From Siccirubricoccus deserti (GTDB lineage: Bacteria; Pseudomonadota; Alphaproteobacteria; Acetobacterales; Acetobacteraceae), in the NCBI RefSeq assembly GCF_014283215.1, contig NZ_JACOMF010000018.1, forward strand, positions 49,831 to 113,830: DNA of 64,000 bases, written 5' to 3'. Under the pieces are notes generated by a model. That model was not told the origin of the DNA, made no database searches, and saw nothing but the letters and a program-made list of their open reading frames with translations. Made by a program: the position numbers and the translations under genes. Below, in pieces: positions 8,849-17,216 of this stretch. Within the stretch, counting starts at the first letter, position 1; each line of letters begins with the position of its first letter.

Positions 8849-9961
8849 CTATTCGGCCGCCGCGGCCGGCGCCTGCATCCGCGGCACCACCTCCTCGGCG
8901 AAGCGGCGGATGGTCTCGTGCCGCACCGCGCGCGGCACGCCGTAGGTGGCGTTGCTGATCAGGAAGTAGTTGAAGCCGAGATCGGCGAATTGCTGCAGCC
9001 GCCGCGCCACCGTCGCCGGCGAGCCCACCAGGTTCATCGCCAGGTAGGGCCCGAGGTTCGCCGGATCCGACAGGCTGCGCAGGTTGGCGAACATCTTGTT
9101 GAACTGCTGGTAGCCCGGGATGTCGCCCCAGGGCGCGTGATCCGACTGGTAGTGGCGGACCTGCAGGGCGAAGAACTCCGGCAGGTACTGCAAGGCCTGC
9201 TCCCGCGCCTTCTCATCGGTTTCGGCGACGAAGCACTTGATCGAGATCGGGAAGGTCGCATTGGGGTTGCCGCCGGCTTCCGCGGTGCGGGCCTTCCAGG
9301 TCTCCAGGATGCGCTTCAGCAGATGGTCGGGAAAGGAGGAAAGGCACAGCGGCGGCAGCCCCAGCCCGGCCATGATGGCGGCGCTCTCCAGGCTGCCGAT
9401 GGCACCGTAGAAATTCGGCCGCCGGTCGAAGGCCGGGCGCAGCACCACCGGCTCGCGCAACGCGGTGTAATCGCCGGCATAGGTCATCGGACCACCGTCC
9501 AGCGCGCGGCGCGTCAGCTCCCAGCATTCGCGGAAGCGGTCGCGCGCCGTCTCCATCGGGATGCCGAAGGCGTCGTATTCGGATTTCGCGGTGCCGCGGC
9601 CCATGCCGATGTGCAGCTCGCCATCGGTCAGCGTCTGCAGCATCGCCAGATCCTCGGCGAAGCGCCGCGGGTCGTACCACGGGAGCACCATCACCGCGGT
9701 GCCGAGGCCAAGGCCGGGACAGGCGGCGGCGATGTGGGAGAGGAACAGCAGCGGATTCGGCTGCGGGTAGTAGTCGCTGAAATGGTGCTCCACCATCCAG
9801 GCCGCGTCATAGCCCATGGCCTGCACCAGCCGGGCGTCGGCGATCGCCTCGCGGTACAATTGCCGGTCGGTACGGTCCGGCTCGCCCACCGCGCCGATCT
9901 GGTAGGCGTAGCGCAGCGGCCGTGGGCCGTGTCGTGGTGAATTCTGGGCGGTATTTGCCAT
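8849..9961 (-). CDS. LLM-class (luciferase-like) flavin-dependent oxidoreductase
   Basis: A 370-residue TIM-barrel enzyme of the bacterial luciferase superfamily. The segment GYDAAWMVEHHFSDYYPQPN carries the EHHF signature of FMN-using group members, followed by LGLGTAVMVLPWYDPRRFAE and the flavin-site GELHIGMGRGTAKSEYDAFG. The C-terminal part (VGSPATVARRLQQFADLGFN) is the usual phosphate-binding and helix region. Known relatives are monooxygenases or reductases using FMN or F420; the EHHF type usually uses FMN, so this one may not depend on the F420 made next door. It is divergent from the F420 operon, with about 90 bp between starts, and leads the solute-binding gene. Confidence 0.88.
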   Translation of the reverse strand: MANTAQNSPRHGPRPLRYAYQIGAVGEPDRTDRQLYREAIADARLVQAMGYDAAWMVEHHFSDYYPQPNPLLFLSHIAAACPGLGLGTAVMVLPWYDPRRFAEDLAMLQTLTDGELHIGMGRGTAKSEYDAFGIPMETARDRFRECWELTRRALDGGPMTYAGDYTALREPVVLRPAFDRRPNFYGAIGSLESAAIMAGLGLPPLCLSSFPDHLLKRILETWKARTAEAGGNPNATFPISIKCFVAETDEKAREQALQYLPEFFALQVRHYQSDHAPWGDIPGYQQFNKMFANLRSLSDPANLGPYLAMNLVGSPATVARRLQQFADLGFNYFLISNATYGVPRAVRHETIRRFAEEVVPRMQAPAAAAE

Positions 9962-10051
9962 GACGGCCCTCCCGGGGCGATGTTCCGGGAAACGCTAGGT
10001 GCCGCCCCCGCGGGAAGTCAACCGCGGGCGGCCAAGGGGAAGGAGACTGCC

Positions 10052-11044
10052 ATGTCACAGCCGATGCGCATCTGCATCTACGGCGCCGGTTCCATCGGCT
10101 GCTATCTCGGCGCGCATCTGTCGCAGGTGCCGGATGTCGCCGTCACCATGGTCGCGCGCGGCGCGACGCTGGCGGCGCTCAGGGAACGCGGCATCCTGCT
10201 GCAGGGGAAGCAGGGCGATCGCGTCTTCCCGGTGGCCGCCACCAGCGATCCGGCCTCCCTGCCGCCGCAGGATGTGGTCTTCATCACGCTGAAGGCGCAT
10301 CAGGTGGAGGAATCGCTGCCCGGCATCGCCGCGCTGCTCGGGCCCGAGACCGCGGTGGTGCCGCCGACCACCGGCATCCCCTATTGGTATTTCCATGGCC
10401 TGGCCGGTCCGCACCAGGGCCGCCAGCTCGAACGCCTGGACCCCGGCGGACGGCAATGGGCCACGCTGCGGCCGGAGCGGGCGATCGGCTGCACCTATTG
10501 GGTCGGCACCGACACCACCGGCCCCGCCGCCGTGCACCAGGCCGGCCCCGCCGGCTTCCCGATCGGCGAGCCCGACGGCAGCTCCTCGCCCCGCCTCCGC
10601 CGGCTGCATGAGGCAATGACCGCGGCCGGGCTGCGGGCGCCGATCCGCGCCGACATCCGCGGCGAGATCTGGGCCAAGATGATCAACAGCCTGGTCTGGA
10701 ACCCGCTGGCCACCCTCACCCTCGCCCCGCTCGACGCCATCGCCCGGTCGCCGGATGTGATCGCCATCGCCCGCCGCTGCATGGAAGAGGCGGAAGCGGT
10801 GGCGACGGCGCTCGGCGCCACCCTGCCGACCACGTCGCAGCAGCGCATCGACGTGACCATGTCGATGACCGGGCATCGCATGTCCATGCTGCAGGACCTG
10901 GAGCGCGGGCGGCAGCTGGAATATGGCATCCTGCGCGATTCCATCGTGGCGATGCGGGAGATCGCGGGGCTTGGCACGCCCACCATCGATGCCATGCTTG
11001 CGCTGGTTGCGCTGCGGGCCGAGATGGCCGGCGTCGCCGCTTGA
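10052..11044 (+). CDS. Ketopantoate reductase family (ApbA/PanE-like) protein
   Basis: A 330-residue NAD(P)-dependent reductase. The Rossmann motif GAGSIGCYLG begins at residue 11, and the C-terminal domain carries EIWAKMINSLVWNPLATLT with the Lys and Asn expected at the PanE active site. Compared with housekeeping PanE (about 300 aa) it has an insertion around residues 110-150. Its position at the head of an F420 operon argues that it reduces another 2-keto acid or similar substrate rather than making pantothenate. The ATG at 10052 is preceded by AAGGAG. The next gene starts 21 nt after its stop. Confidence 0.85.
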   Translation: MSQPMRICIYGAGSIGCYLGAHLSQVPDVAVTMVARGATLAALRERGILLQGKQGDRVFPVAATSDPASLPPQDVVFITLKAHQVEESLPGIAALLGPETAVVPPTTGIPYWYFHGLAGPHQGRQLERLDPGGRQWATLRPERAIGCTYWVGTDTTGPAAVHQAGPAGFPIGEPDGSSSPRLRRLHEAMTAAGLRAPIRADIRGEIWAKMINSLVWNPLATLTLAPLDAIARSPDVIAIARRCMEEAEAVATALGATLPTTSQQRIDVTMSMTGHRMSMLQDLERGRQLEYGILRDSIVAMREIAGLGTPTIDAMLALVALRAEMAGVAA

Positions 11045-11065
11045 ACCGCTTTGGGAGTTAGGCCG

Positions 11066-11920
11066 ATGGAACTCGGGCGTCTCGGGGTCTGGATCTCGAC
11101 CGACAGGCTGGATGCGGCGCAGCTCAAGGCGCTGCTGAAGACGGTGGAAGGCCATGGCTATTCGGCCTTCTGGTACCCGGAATCGCGCGGCTATGAATCC
11201 ATGGCGCTGGGCGGCTTCCTGCTGGCGAACAGCCAGAAGCTGATCATCGGCAGTTCCATCGCCAATATCTATGCGCGGGACGCCTTCACCGCGAAGCGCG
11301 GGCTGGCGACCCTGAATGCGCTGCATGGCGGGCGCTTCATCCTCGGCCTCGGCGTCAGCCATGTGCCGATGGTGGAGGGGCTTCGCGGCCACAGCTACGA
11401 CAAGCCGATCCCGGCGATGCGCGGCTATCTCGACGGCATGGCCAAGGCCGGGCAGGAAGACCTGCCGGTGGTGCTGGCCGCCCTCGGGCCGAAGATGCTG
11501 GAGCTGGCGGCCGCCCGCACCCGCGGCGCGGTGCCCTACAATGTCACGCCGGAGCATACCGCGCAGGCGGCGAAGATCCTCGGCCCCGGCAGGATCCTGG
11601 CGGTGGAGCAGAAGGTCTGCGTCGAGACCGACAAGGCCAAGGCACGTGCCCTGGGCCGGAAGGAGCTCGCCCGCTACATGACCTTGACCAATTACGTGAA
11701 CAATTGGCTGCGCCTCGGCTTCACCGAGGCCGAGCTGAAGGATGGCGGCAGCGACCGTTTCATCGATGCCATGGTGCTCTCGGGCGATGCCGCCACGGTG
11801 AAGGCCGGGCTGCGGGCCCATTTCACCGCCGGCGCCACCCATGTCTGCATCCAGCCGGTGCATGCCGATGGCGATTTCGCCGCCCGCGACACGATGCTGG
11901 CGGCCCTGGCGGATAGCTGA
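11066..11920 (+). CDS. Probable F420-dependent LLM-class oxidoreductase (TIGR03620-like)
   Basis: A 284-residue luciferase-like enzyme lacking the EHHF motif of FMN-type members. The N-terminal strand MELGRLGVWISTDRLDAAQ, the substrate-side segment GYSAFWYPESRGYESMALGG, and the cofactor-side ANIYARDAFTAKRGLATLNA with GGRFILGLGVSH match the short F420-dependent LLM family typical of actinobacteria. The neighbouring cofE, cofD, cofC and Fgd-like genes make F420 the likely cofactor; this is inference. Such enzymes transfer hydride between F420 and alcohols, imines or enones, and no substrate can be read here. GGGAG at 11053-11057 supports the ATG at 11066. Confidence 0.85.
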   Translation: MELGRLGVWISTDRLDAAQLKALLKTVEGHGYSAFWYPESRGYESMALGGFLLANSQKLIIGSSIANIYARDAFTAKRGLATLNALHGGRFILGLGVSHVPMVEGLRGHSYDKPIPAMRGYLDGMAKAGQEDLPVVLAALGPKMLELAAARTRGAVPYNVTPEHTAQAAKILGPGRILAVEQKVCVETDKAKARALGRKELARYMTLTNYVNNWLRLGFTEAELKDGGSDRFIDAMVLSGDAATVKAGLRAHFTAGATHVCIQPVHADGDFAARDTMLAALADS

Positions 11921-11962
11921 GGCCGCGCTAGACTCGATGGCAACGCGACAAGGAACCTCACC

Positions 11963-12967
11963 ATGCTGACGCTCGGGTACAAGGCCTCGGCCGAGCAATT
12001 CGCGCCCGGCGCGCTGCTGGATTTCGGCGTGCTGGCGGAACAGGCAGGCTTCGACTCCTGCTTCATCTCCGACCATTTCCAACCCTGGAAGCACACCGAC
12101 GGCCATGCGCCGAACTCGCTGGTCTGGCTCGGCGCCCTTGGCGCCCGGACGCAGCGGCTGGTGATGGGCACCAGCGTGCTGACGCCGACCTTCCGCTACC
12201 ATCCCTCCATCGTCGCCCAGGCCTTCGGCACCCTGGGATCCATGTTCCCCAACCGCGTCATCCTCGGCATCGGCACCGGCGAGGGGCTGAACGAGGTGCC
12301 CTCCACCGGCGCACCCTGGCCGGAGTTCAAGGAACGCTTCGCCCGGATGCGCGAGGCGGTCACCCTGATGCGCAAGCTCTGGACCGAGGAGCGCGTGACC
12401 TTCGAAGGCCAGTACTACAAGACCGAGAAGGCGACGATCTACGACCGCCCGGCGGCGCCGCTGCCGATCTACGTCGCCGCTGCCGGCGCGCTGGTGGCGA
12501 AATACGCCGGCCGCAGCGGCGACGGCTTCATCTGCACCAGCGGCAAGAAGCCCGAGCTCTACACCGAAACCCTGCTGCCGAACGTCGCCGCCGGGCTGGA
12601 GGCCGCCGCCGCGCCGAAGCCGAACTACGACCGCATGATCGAGGTGAAGGTCTCCTTCGACACGGACAGGCAGCGCGCGCTGGAGGACACCCGCCACTGG
12701 GCCGCCCTGGCCCTGAGCCCCGAGGAGAAGATGTCGGTCGAGGACCCGGCGGAGATGGAGCGCCTGGCCGACGCGCTGCCGCTGGAGCGCGCCGCCAGCC
12801 GCTGGATCGTCTCCAACGATCCGGAGGAACATGTGGAGCGGGTCGGCTACTACGTCGGCCTTGGCTTCAGGCACCTGGTGTTCCACGCGCCGGGGCCGGA
12901 CCAGGCGCGCTTCCTGAAGCTCTATGGTGAGACGGTGCTACCGCTGCTGCGCCGTCGCTTCGGCTAG
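11963..12967 (+). CDS. fgd: F420-dependent glucose-6-phosphate dehydrogenase-like enzyme (Fgd1 type)
   Basis: A 334-residue LLM-superfamily protein that matches mycobacterial Fgd1 from end to end: [12 protein letters not shown] at residues 4-15, SDHFQPW at 36-42, [11 protein letters not shown] at 69-79 and FICTSGK at 189-195. The Fgd1 active-site residues His40, Trp44 and Glu109 (M. tuberculosis numbering) correspond to His38, Trp42 and Glu107. Fgd1 oxidises glucose-6-phosphate to 6-phosphogluconolactone while reducing F420, the main source of reduced F420 in mycobacteria. One difference is [10 protein letters not shown], where mycobacteria have EMEK; that Lys is thought to contact phosphate. 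A different sugar phosphate is therefore possible. The gene lies 17 nt before cofE. Confidence 0.88.
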   Translation: MLTLGYKASAEQFAPGALLDFGVLAEQAGFDSCFISDHFQPWKHTDGHAPNSLVWLGALGARTQRLVMGTSVLTPTFRYHPSIVAQAFGTLGSMFPNRVILGIGTGEGLNEVPSTGAPWPEFKERFARMREAVTLMRKLWTEERVTFEGQYYKTEKATIYDRPAAPLPIYVAAAGALVAKYAGRSGDGFICTSGKKPELYTETLLPNVAAGLEAAAAPKPNYDRMIEVKVSFDTDRQRALEDTRHWAALALSPEEKMSVEDPAEMERLADALPLERAASRWIVSNDPEEHVERVGYYVGLGFRHLVFHAPGPDQARFLKLYGETVLPLLRRRFG

Positions 12968-12984
12968 GGCAGGCGTAGTCCGCT

Positions 12985-13737
12985 GTGACCATGCAGCGAC
13001 TAGAGATGCTTGCGCTGCCTGGCCTGCCGCGGGTCGCGGCGGGGGATGACCTTGCCGCGCTGATCGCGGCCGGGCTGGCGCGCGCCGGCCTCACGCCGCA
13101 GCCCGGCGACGTGCTGGTGGTGGCGCAGAAGATCGTCAGCAAGGCCGAGGGCCGCAGCGTTCGGCTGGCCGATGTCACCCCTTCCGCCCGTGCCGAGGCG
13201 CTGGCGGCGGAAACCGGCAAGGACCCGCGGGTGGTCGAGCTGATCCTGTCGGAAGCGGCGCGGGTGGTGCGCTCGCGGCCGAACCTCATCATCGTCGAGC
13301 ACCGGCTGGGCTTCGTCATGGCCAATGCCGGCATCGACCAGTCCAATGTGGTCGGGCCGGAGGAGGAGCCGCATGCGCTGCTGCTGCCGCGCGACCCGGA
13401 TGCCAGCGCCGCGGCGCTCTCGGCCCGGCTCGGCCTGCCGGTGGTGATCAGTGACAGCTTCGGCCGCGCCTGGCGCCGCGGCACCGTGGGGGTGGCGATC
13501 GGCGCCGCCGGCCTGCCCGCGCTGGTCGATCTGCGCGGCACGCCGGACATGTTCGGCCGTACCCTGCAGGTCAGCCTGACCGGCTTCGCCGACGAGATCG
13601 CCGCCGCCGCCGGGCTGCTGATGGGCCAGGGCGCCGAGGCGCAGCCGGTGGTGGTGCTGCGCGGCCTCGCATGGTCGGCGCCGGACAACCCGGCGGCAAA
13701 CCTCATCCGCGTCGGGCCGGAGGATCTCTTTCGTTGA
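12985..13737 (+). CDS. cofE: Coenzyme F420-0:L-glutamate ligase
   Basis: CofE (FbiB N-terminal equivalent) adds glutamates to F420-0 using GTP. The 250-residue product has the family N-terminus [14 protein letters not shown], the nucleotide and metal region [17 protein letters not shown], the conserved NAGIDQSNV with preceding [10 protein letters not shown], and [19 protein letters not shown]. It is stand-alone like archaeal CofE, without the FMN-binding C-terminal domain of actinobacterial FbiB, so the final dehydro-F420 reduction step must be done by another protein. GTG at 12985 or ATG at 12991 are both possible starts. Its stop overlaps the TTG start of cofD. Confidence 0.95.
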   Translation: MTMQRLEMLALPGLPRVAAGDDLAALIAAGLARAGLTPQPGDVLVVAQKIVSKAEGRSVRLADVTPSARAEALAAETGKDPRVVELILSEAARVVRSRPNLIIVEHRLGFVMANAGIDQSNVVGPEEEPHALLLPRDPDASAAALSARLGLPVVISDSFGRAWRRGTVGVAIGAAGLPALVDLRGTPDMFGRTLQVSLTGFADEIAAAAGLLMGQGAEAQPVVVLRGLAWSAPDNPAANLIRVGPEDLFR

Positions 13738-14669
13738 ACGACATTGTCGTCGCCCTCTCCGGCGGCATCGGCGGCGCCAAGCTGGCGCTCGGCCTCTCCA
13801 ACGCGCTGCCGGCCGAGGAGCTGCTGCTCGTCGCCAATACCGGCGACGATTTCGAGCATCTCGGCCTGCATGTCTCGCCCGATATCGACACCCTGACCTA
13901 CAGCCTCGCCGGCCTCGACAACCAGGAGCTGGGCTGGGGCCGGCGCGACGAAAGCTGGGCCTTCATGGAGGCGCTCGGCGCGCTCGGCGGCGCCACCTGG
14001 TTCCGCCTCGGCGACCGCGACCTGGCGACCCATGTGGAACGCACCCGGCGGCTGCGCGCGGGCGACAGCCTCTCCGCCATCACCGCGGATTTCGCCCGCC
14101 GCCTCGGTGTCGGCCCGCGCATCCTGCCGATGAGCGACGATCCGGTGCGGACCCGGGTGCTGACGGTGCAGGGCTGGGTGGATTTCCAGGACTGGTTCGT
14201 CGGCCAGCAGGCTCGCCCCGCGGTGCGCGCCGTGCAGTTCCGCGGCGCCGCCGAGGCGCGGCCGCAGCCCGAGCTTCTCGCCACCCTGGCCAGCGGACGG
14301 GTGCGGGCGGTGGTGATCTGCCCCTCCAACCCGCTGATCAGCGTGGAGCCGATCCTGGCGGTGCCCGGGGTGCGGGACGCCATCGCCGGCTGCGGCGCGC
14401 CGGTGGTTGCGGTCTCGCCGATCATCGCCGGCCAGGCGGTGAAGGGGCCGACGGCGACGATGCTGCGCGACCTCGGCACCGAGCCCTCCGCCGCCGCGGT
14501 GGCGCAGCGCTACGGCGCGCTGCTGCAGGGCTATGTCATGGAGCCTGATGATGACGCCAGCGGCATCGCCGCCCGGGTCTTCCGCGCGCCGACCCTAATG
14601 CGCGGCCTGCCCGACAAGATCGCCCTCGCCCAGGTGGTGCTGAACGCCGCCGACCGGCTGCGCGCATGA
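13734..14669 (+). CDS. cofD: 2-phospho-L-lactate (or related) transferase
   Basis: CofD (FbiA) moves the phospholactyl-type moiety from the guanylated intermediate onto Fo, giving F420-0 or dehydro-F420-0. The 311-residue protein opens with [20 protein letters not shown], the family phosphate-binding loop, followed by [19 protein letters not shown], another CofD hallmark. [19 protein letters not shown] in the C-terminal half is also conserved. The start is assigned to TTG at 13734, which overlaps the cofE stop (TTGA) and has GGAGG at 13720-13724; the upstream open frame lies inside cofE. The three cof genes are translationally coupled. Confidence 0.95.
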   Translation: MNDIVVALSGGIGGAKLALGLSNALPAEELLLVANTGDDFEHLGLHVSPDIDTLTYSLAGLDNQELGWGRRDESWAFMEALGALGGATWFRLGDRDLATHVERTRRLRAGDSLSAITADFARRLGVGPRILPMSDDPVRTRVLTVQGWVDFQDWFVGQQARPAVRAVQFRGAAEARPQPELLATLASGRVRAVVICPSNPLISVEPILAVPGVRDAIAGCGAPVVAVSPIIAGQAVKGPTATMLRDLGTEPSAAAVAQRYGALLQGYVMEPDDDASGIAARVFRAPTLMRGLPDKIALAQVVLNAADRLRA

Positions 14670-15316
14670 CCGATATCTGGGCGGTGCTGCCGGTGAAGGA
14701 GCTGGAGGGCGCCAAGCAGCGGCTCTCACCGCGCCTTTCGCCAGCCCAGCGCCAGGCGCTGATGCGGGTGATGATCGGCGAGGTGCTGGCGACGCTGGTC
14801 GCGGCACGCGGCCTGGCCGGCGTGCTGGTCGTCACCCTGGACCCCTGGGCCAGCGCGGAGGCGAGGCGGCTCGGCGCCCGGGTGGTGACGGATGGCGCGC
14901 GCGACGGCCACACCGGCAGCGTCACCGCCGCGGCGCGGCTGCTGGCGGCGGAAGGCCGTGGCGGCCTGCTGACCATGCCGGGCGACATCCCGGCGACGAC
15001 GCCGGCGGAGATCGAGGCGCTGCTGGCGGCGCATGGACCGGCGCCGGCCTTCACCATCGCCCCGGCGCATGATCTGCTCGGCTCCAACGCCGTGCTGATG
15101 TCGCCGCCGCTGGCGGTGCCGCTGCGCTTCGGCGAGGACAGCTACTATCCGCATCTGGATGCGGCGCGGGCCCAAGGGATCGAGCCGCGCATCGTACCGC
15201 TGCCCGGCATCGCCATGGACATCGACCACCCGGCCGACCTCGACGCCTTCGCGCGCCTGCCGCAGGCGGAGGGGACCAGCAGCCTGGCCTGGCTGCGGGA
15301 ACACGGCATCGCCTGA
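14666..15316 (+). CDS. cofC: 2-phospho-L-lactate (or PEP/3-phosphoglycerate) guanylyltransferase
   Basis: CofC (FbiD) activates a three-carbon phospho-acid with GTP for transfer to Fo by CofD. The 216-residue protein starts with IWAVLPVKELEGAKQRLSP, the nucleotide-binding loop of this family, and carries LLTMPGDIPATTPAEIEAL with the metal-binding Asp and FTIAPAHDLLGSNAVL. Actinobacterial enzymes use phosphoenolpyruvate and some Paraburkholderia enzymes use 3-phosphoglycerate; I cannot tell which donor is used here. It overlaps cofD by 4 nt (ATGA) and is the last gene of the operon, facing a convergent protease gene. Confidence 0.94.
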   Translation: MTDIWAVLPVKELEGAKQRLSPRLSPAQRQALMRVMIGEVLATLVAARGLAGVLVVTLDPWASAEARRLGARVVTDGARDGHTGSVTAAARLLAAEGRGGLLTMPGDIPATTPAEIEALLAAHGPAPAFTIAPAHDLLGSNAVLMSPPLAVPLRFGEDSYYPHLDAARAQGIEPRIVPLPGIAMDIDHPADLDAFARLPQAEGTSSLAWLREHGIA

Positions 15317-15318
15317 GC

Positions 15319-15346
15319 ATCTGGACCGGCAGGCGCGGCTCCAGAT
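15319..15346. terminator. Candidate hairpin between convergent genes
   Basis: ATCTGGA (15319-15325) pairs with TCCAGAT (15340-15346) just after the cofC stop and before the end of the convergent protease gene. No T-run follows, so termination strength is uncertain. Confidence 0.35.
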
Positions 15347-15367
15347 CAAACAGGTGGAACGAAACCC

Positions 15368-16192
15368 CTATTGCCCGGGCGCCGCCGTGATCGCCATCGC
15401 CGGCACGGCCGCGCCCATGGCCGCCTGGGCATTGGCCCGCGACGCCACCCCAGCGACAAACCACTGGCCGGCGGGGCCCTGCGCCAGCAGCGGCGCGCCG
15501 CTGACGCCGCGGGTGCCGGCGCAATCATGCAGCAGCATCGAGCGGCCAGCGCCGGCCGGCACGGCGCCAATGACCCGGCAGCCGGTATCCGCCATCAACA
15601 CCTCCGGCCGGTCCTGCTGATAGCCGCCCAGCATCAGCGCTGTGCGGGCGATCGGGGTGTCGCGCAGCAACGGCAGTACCCGGTCCGCGGTGCCGAGCGG
15701 TTTGTCGAGCGTCAGCACCGCCCAATCAGCGGATGCCGGCCCGCCCGAGGCCGGCACGAAACTCGGATCGGTGCGGTAGCTGGTGACCCTGGCATGCGCC
15801 ACCATGCTGCCGCGGTCATAGCCCAGCACGAAATGCACGGTGGAGGGCTGCACCAGGTTGCGAGTGCGGCGCGCCACCAAGCAGTGCGCCGCCGTCAGTA
15901 CCTGCCGCGGGCCGATCAGCGCCCCGGTGCAATGCCCGCCGATCTCGAGCTGAACCCTGCCGAGCCCTCGCCAGGGCGCGGCCTTGAGGTCCACCGGCTG
16001 GCGCGGATCGGCACTGCCCAGCCCAGGCAGCGAGGAGCGCGGCAACAGCCGCTCCTGCGCCGTGGCCATGCAGGGCAGCGCCACCAACAGCAGCGCCACG
16101 GCCCGGCCCGCCATGGCCGCCCGGCGGGCGATGGCAGGCGACGCGGCCGGGCGGGGCCGGTATCGCCCCGGGCTGTCACCCGTGCCGATCAA
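15368..16192 (-). CDS. Secreted trypsin-like serine protease (S1 family)
   Basis: A 274-residue frame encodes an exported chymotrypsin-fold protease. The catalytic triad is visible: His103 in LTAAHC, Asp156 in SADWAVLTLD and Ser231 in GVSGAPL; paired cysteines surround them. The hydrophobic core of the signal peptide is AVALLLVALPCMATA. Starting at 16192 (ATG overlapping the upstream stop as ATGA) gives an unusually long n-region, whereas ATG at 16114 (MAGRAVALL) gives a normal signal peptide. It ends the copper-protein operon, so it may act on a periplasmic protein in that context; its target is unknown. Confidence 0.88.
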   Translation of the reverse strand: MIGTGDSPGRYRPRPAASPAIARRAAMAGRAVALLLVALPCMATAQERLLPRSSLPGLGSADPRQPVDLKAAPWRGLGRVQLEIGGHCTGALIGPRQVLTAAHCLVARRTRNLVQPSTVHFVLGYDRGSMVAHARVTSYRTDPSFVPASGGPASADWAVLTLDKPLGTADRVLPLLRDTPIARTALMLGGYQQDRPEVLMADTGCRVIGAVPAGAGRSMLLHDCAGTRGVSGAPLLAQGPAGQWFVAGVASRANAQAAMGAAVPAMAITAAPGQ

Positions 16193-16662
16193 TGCCCATG
16201 CCGCATCGCCGGCCCACGCGCCCCGGCGCCCTGGATGGCAAGCTCCACCTGCACCGCGCCGGCACGCTCGAACACCAGGGTCACCGGCACGGTCTGTCCG
16301 GCCTGCAATGGACGGTTCAGGCCGATCAGCATCAGGTGCGCCCCGCCCGGCCGCAGGGTGACGGTCTGCCCGGGCGGCAGTTCGATCACCGGCACGGGGC
16401 GCATGCGCATGACGTCGCCGTCCCGCACATGGGTGTGCAACTCGGTAGTCCGCGCCGCCGGGCTGCTGGCCGAAACCAGCCGGTCGGCGACGGTGCCGCG
16501 GTTGCTGATGGCGAGGAAGCCGGCGCCGGTGCCGCCCTGGCCGGCAGCGCGGCTCCAGGGCGTGGCGATGGCGATGTCGCCAGCCTGCTGCGCCGCCGCC
16601 ATCACGGGCAGGGCCAGCAGGGGGGCCGCCAGGAGGAGGCGGCGCAGGACGGGGGCGCTCAT
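16189..16662 (-). CDS. Periplasmic copper chaperone PCu(A)C
   Basis: A 157-residue exported cupredoxin-like chaperone that delivers Cu(I) to the CuA/CuB sites of cytochrome oxidase. The complete metal-binding signature H-x10-M-x21-H-x-M is present at His76, Met87, His109 and Met111. A signal peptide (LLLAAPLLALPVMAAAQ) ends near residue 25. The extra C-terminal MRHGH may add a second weak copper site. It overlaps both neighbours by 4 nt, tying it to the YcnI gene upstream and the protease downstream. The copper role is well founded on the motif; the exact oxidase client is not shown. Confidence 0.95.
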   Translation of the reverse strand: MSAPVLRRLLLAAPLLALPVMAAAQQAGDIAIATPWSRAAGQGGTGAGFLAISNRGTVADRLVSASSPAARTTELHTHVRDGDVMRMRPVPVIELPPGQTVTLRPGGAHLMLIGLNRPLQAGQTVPVTLVFERAGAVQVELAIQGAGARGPAMRHGH

Positions 16663-17180
16663 CGCGCGATCAACCGCATGGCGGGGGCTGGGCGGGCGAG
16701 GTCATGCGCCGCATGGCCGGCTGCCGGGCGTTCCACCCAGGCGTCGGCCTTCCCGCCCTCGCAGCTCTGCCGGACCGGCAGGTAGAGCGTGCCGCCAGGC
16801 TCGTTCGGCGCCTGCAGCATCATCACGAATTCCTCGAACTGCTCATCCGGCAGCGGGCCGCCCTCCCAACTGATGCGGCCGACCTCCTCCTCCAGCTCGT
16901 GACCATGCGGGCTGCGGACGGTGGCGGGCAGGCGCCGGCGCTCGATGCTCAGGCGCCAGCCGGGCTTTGGCATCGGCTTGGCCAAGTAGATGCCCTCGGG
17001 CAGATCCACCGCGATGCCGGTGGTGGCGGCGCCGGCGCAGCCATGCGGCACCCGCAGCGCAACGCGGACATAGCTGCCGGCGGGGGCGGCGGCGGGGTCG
17101 ATGGTGACATGGGCATGGGCGGGAACCAGGGCGGGCAAGGCGCCGAGGGCAGCCGCCACGAGTATCGGCAGGCTTCGCAT
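16659..17180 (-). CDS. YcnI family (DUF1775) copper-binding protein
   Basis: A 173-residue exported protein of the DUF1775/YcnI family. The signal peptide is predicted to end at HA-HVTI, leaving His24 as the mature N-terminal residue, the position that binds copper in YcnI. Conserved segments include VPHGCAGAATTGIAVDLPEG, KPGW (with the copper-associated Trp) and LPDEQFEEFVMMLQAP. YcnI domains commonly neighbour PCu(A)C genes, as here, and probably bind Cu(II) in the periplasm. Unlike Gram-positive YcnI there is no C-terminal membrane anchor. Confidence 0.93.
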   Translation of the reverse strand: MRSLPILVAAALGALPALVPAHAHVTIDPAAAPAGSYVRVALRVPHGCAGAATTGIAVDLPEGIYLAKPMPKPGWRLSIERRRLPATVRSPHGHELEEEVGRISWEGGPLPDEQFEEFVMMLQAPNEPGGTLYLPVRQSCEGGKADAWVERPAAGHAAHDLARPAPAMRLIAR

Positions 17181-17216
17181 GTGAGTATCTCCTGAGAGGT
17201 CCGAGGGTCGGGCAGC

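Noticed and set aside
8849..9961. Calling this LLM enzyme F420-dependent
   Set aside because: Its EHHF motif is typical of FMN-using members; proximity to F420 genes alone is not enough.
10055..12886. A 943-codon minus-strand open frame
   Set aside because: It runs antisense across the PanE-like, LLM and Fgd-like genes and has shadow-type composition.
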